NCBI GenBank assembly: GCA_964542535.1
Contig: CAZIUE010000006.1
Location: forward strand, 1-64,000
Reading direction: 5' to 3'
DNA: 64,000 nucleotides
Source of the DNA: Pseudopelobacter sp964542535
GTDB taxonomy: Bacteria > Desulfobacterota > Desulfuromonadia > Geobacterales > Pseudopelobacteraceae
The position numbers and the translations under genes were made by a program. The number at the start of each line of letters is the position of its first letter. Positions within the stretch are counted from its first letter, which is position 1. Positions 62,120 through 64,000 of the stretch are shown one piece after another. The notes beneath the pieces were generated by a model. It was not told the DNA's origin, ran no database searches, and saw only the letters and a list, made by a program, of their open reading frames with translations.

Positions 62120-63517
62120 ATGAACGCATCAGTACATGAACTTACCATGCCCAAATGGGGGCTGACCATGGAAGAGGGGACCCTTGCCAAATGGTTGATC
62201 GACGAGGGTGCCCGGATCGAACCCGGCATGGCTATTGCCGAGGTTGAAACGGACAAGATCGTCAACGTGATGGAGGCGACCCAGAGCGGGATCCTGGCCA
62301 AGCAGGTGGCCGAAGAGGGGGACGTGCTCCCGGTGGGCGCCCTGATTGGCGTACTCAGCCAGGGAGAGGCGTCCGATGACGCCATAGCCGACTTCATCGC
62401 CACCTTCGGCTCCGGCGAAGAAGAGGCGTCCGCCGGGGAAGAGACTGCCCCGGCAGCAGCTGCCGGGGCCGCCGATATCTACTGCCTGACCATGCCCAAA
62501 TGGGGGCTGACCATGGAAGAGGGCACCCTGGTCAAGTGGCTGGTGGATGAGGGGGGCCAGATCGAGGTAGGCATGGCCGTCGCCGAGGTGGAAACCGACA
62601 AGATCGTCAATGTGATGGAGTCGAGCCGCGCCGGTGTCCTGCGCAGGAAGATCGCCGACGAAGGGGACGAGCTCCCGGTGGGGGCCCTGCTGGGGGTTAT
62701 GGCCGATGCATCCGTTTCCGATGCCGCCATCGATGCCTTCCTGGCCAATGGAGGAGCGGATGGCGAGTCAGCTCCGGCAGCGGACGAGGCACCTGCCGTT
62801 GCCGCGGAAGAACCGGCGGCAGCCCCGGCAACGGGACAGATCCTCGACGGTTCCCTGCCGCTGGAGGGGATGCGCGCCGGCATATCCAAGACCGTGACCA
62901 CCTCCTGGACCACCATCCCCCACTACATGGTCACCGTGGCCATCGACATGGGCAAGGCAGAGGAGATGAGCCGCGCCCAGAAGCAGGCCGGCAACCGCGT
63001 CTCCCTCAACGACATGCTGATCAAGGCATCGGCCCTGGCCATCGGCTCGTACCCGCTGATCAACGCCTCCTTTGCCGGCAAGAGCATCACACTCCACGGT
63101 GACGTGAACCTGGCCATGGCCATCGGCCTGGACGACGGCGTGATCATGCCGGTGATCCGGGAGTGCCAGAAGCTCGGCGTGCAGCAGATTGGCGAGCGGA
63201 GCCGCGAACTGGTCGCCCTGGCCAAGGAAGGCAAGCTGGGCATGGCCGAGCTGAGCAACGCTACCTTCGCCATCTCCAACATGGGGATGCTGGGGGTGGA
63301 GGATTTCATCGCCATCGTTCCCCCCAACCTCTCCGCCATACTGGCCGTGGGCATGGTCAAGGACGAGCCGGTGGTGCGCGACGGTCAGATCATCGTGGCC
63401 CGCATGATGCGGGTGACCATTTCCGCCGATCACCGGGTTCACGACGGCGCCTATGCCGCTAAGTTCCTGGCCGAGCTGAAGAGGATCCTGGAAGCGCCGG
63501 AAGGGATACTGGTCTGA
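62120..63517 (+). CDS. acoC: Acetoin dehydrogenase E2 (dihydrolipoamide acetyltransferase) with two lipoyl domains
   Basis: Transfers the acetyl group from lipoate to CoA. The ATG at 62120 is chosen (AAAGG 7 nt upstream); the ATG at 62114 is too close to the ribosome site. Two lipoyl domains (about 5-80 and 120-195) have lipoylated Lys46 and Lys161, each in ETDKIVNVM, and share MPKWGLTMEEGT, so they look like an internal duplication. An Ala/Pro/Glu linker (about 205-240) leads directly to the catalytic domain, with His438 and Asp442 in ADHRVHDG. No peripheral-subunit-binding domain for E3/E1 is visible between lipoyl and catalytic parts. 465 aa. Confidence 0.9.
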   Translation: MNASVHELTMPKWGLTMEEGTLAKWLIDEGARIEPGMAIAEVETDKIVNVMEATQSGILAKQVAEEGDVLPVGALIGVLSQGEASDDAIADFIATFGSGEEEASAGEETAPAAAAGAADIYCLTMPKWGLTMEEGTLVKWLVDEGGQIEVGMAVAEVETDKIVNVMESSRAGVLRRKIADEGDELPVGALLGVMADASVSDAAIDAFLANGGADGESAPAADEAPAVAAEEPAAAPATGQILDGSLPLEGMRAGISKTVTTSWTTIPHYMVTVAIDMGKAEEMSRAQKQAGNRVSLNDMLIKASALAIGSYPLINASFAGKSITLHGDVNLAMAIGLDDGVIMPVIRECQKLGVQQIGERSRELVALAKEGKLGMAELSNATFAISNMGMLGVEDFIAIVPPNLSAILAVGMVKDEPVVRDGQIIVARMMRVTISADHRVHDGAYAAKFLAELKRILEAPEGILV

Positions 63518-63546
63518 GGGGAATCCGGCACGGACATTAACCTAAG

Positions 63547-64000
63547 TGAAAGGAGTTCACATGACGTCCCAGTTGAAGAAGGAAGATCTGCTCAGGGCCT
63601 ACCGGACCATGAGAGAGATCCGCGAGTTTGAAGACCGTCTGCACATCGAGTTTGCCACGGGCAAGATTCCCGGTTTCGTGCACCTGTATTCGGGTGAAGA
63701 GGCGGTTGCCACGGGTGTCTGCATGCACCTGACGGACGAGGACCGCATCTCCAGTACCCATCGCGGCCATGGTCACTGCATCGCCAAGGGTGTGGACATC
63801 CACGGCATGATGGCCGAGATCTACGGCAAGAAGACCGGCACCTGCGGCGGCAAGGGTGGTTCCATGCACATCGCCGATCTGGCCAAGGGGATGATGGGCG
63901 CCAACGGCATCGTGGGCGCCGGACCTCCGCTGATCTGCGGCGCGGCCCTGGCAGCCAAGTTCAAGGGTAACGGCGGCGTGGGTGTCGCCTTCTTCGGCGA
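63547..64000 (+). repeat. Long direct repeat, copy 2 (cut by window end)
   Basis: Second copy of 60066-60519, starting 29 bp after the acoC stop codon. Whether it continues through acoB and acoC cannot be seen. Confidence 0.97.
63561..64000 (+). CDS. acoA: Second acoA copy (partial at window end)
   Basis: Acetoin dehydrogenase E1 alpha, second copy, base-identical to the first acoA over all 440 visible bases including the ribosome site (AAAGGAG, 5 nt from the ATG). The frame is open to the window end at codon 147, just inside the TPP-binding GDG motif. It is 43 bp downstream of acoC in the same direction, so it would be read from the same transcript. Absence of any base change implies a very recent duplication or ongoing gene conversion. 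Confidence 0.95.
   Translation, partial: MTSQLKKEDLLRAYRTMREIREFEDRLHIEFATGKIPGFVHLYSGEEAVATGVCMHLTDEDRISSTHRGHGHCIAKGVDIHGMMAEIYGKKTGTCGGKGGSMHIADLAKGMMGANGIVGAGPPLICGAALAAKFKGNGGVGVAFFG

Overview
This is GC-rich bacterial chromosome with dense, mostly collinear operons. Gene content points to Desulfuromonadales (the Geobacter/Pelobacter lineage): a globin-coupled sensor on a four-helix membrane domain, carboxyspermidine-route polyamine genes, System II cytochrome c maturation, many PAS kinases, short ThiC, and an acetoin dehydrogenase operon as in acetoin-fermenting Pelobacter. The species is inferred, not proven.

Layout. 0.1-1.5 kb: integron-type integrase at the left edge (cassettes, if any, lie outside). 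1.6-7.6 kb (minus): priA, then ABC exporter - globin sensor - HAD phosphatase with overlapping ends. 7.7-14 kb (plus): TetR regulator and an RND efflux set whose inner-membrane pump and TolC-like outer-membrane factor form one reading frame; two matching 13-bp operators flank the regulator. 14.2-17.6 kb: six-PAS hybrid kinase. 17.9-22.8 kb (minus): arginine decarboxylase, carboxynorspermidine dehydrogenase and decarboxylase, small protein. 23.1-31.5 kb (plus): hsp20-lon, thioesterase, thiL, transketolase, Crp/Fnr regulator, DAHP synthase. 31.9-37.6 kb (minus): second hybrid kinase, thiC, thiE-thiD fusion with a TPP riboswitch. 37.7-46.1 kb (plus): alr, RACo-like ASKHA protein, purH, purD, FIST-domain chemoreceptor, purE. 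46.5-52.5 kb (plus): resB, ccsA, three glycosyltransferases and a four-helix-bundle (23S IVP/Avd-like) gene. 52.5-53.5 kb: tRNA-Gly and tRNA-fMet bracketing a decayed integrated element. 53.6-59.3 kb (minus): ftsB - Cys-rich protein - argS - SPOR protein; rsmI and ugd. 59.3-64 kb (plus): acetoin dehydrogenase operon acoABC with a candidate sigma-54 control region, followed by a base-identical second acoA cut by the window end.

The most unusual signal is a dispersed family of GGGACC...GGTCCC inverted repeats. It interrupts two protein-coding genes in frame (ABC transporter linker, ASKHA protein), sits between purH and purD, and at 50.8-51.2 kb its two arms flank the four-helix-bundle gene, so that the arms encode the C-terminus of one glycosyltransferase and the N-terminus of the next. 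This layout resembles a mobile palindrome family with a resident gene, similar in form to 23S rRNA intervening sequences or REP/RAYT pairs. That reading is a hypothesis.
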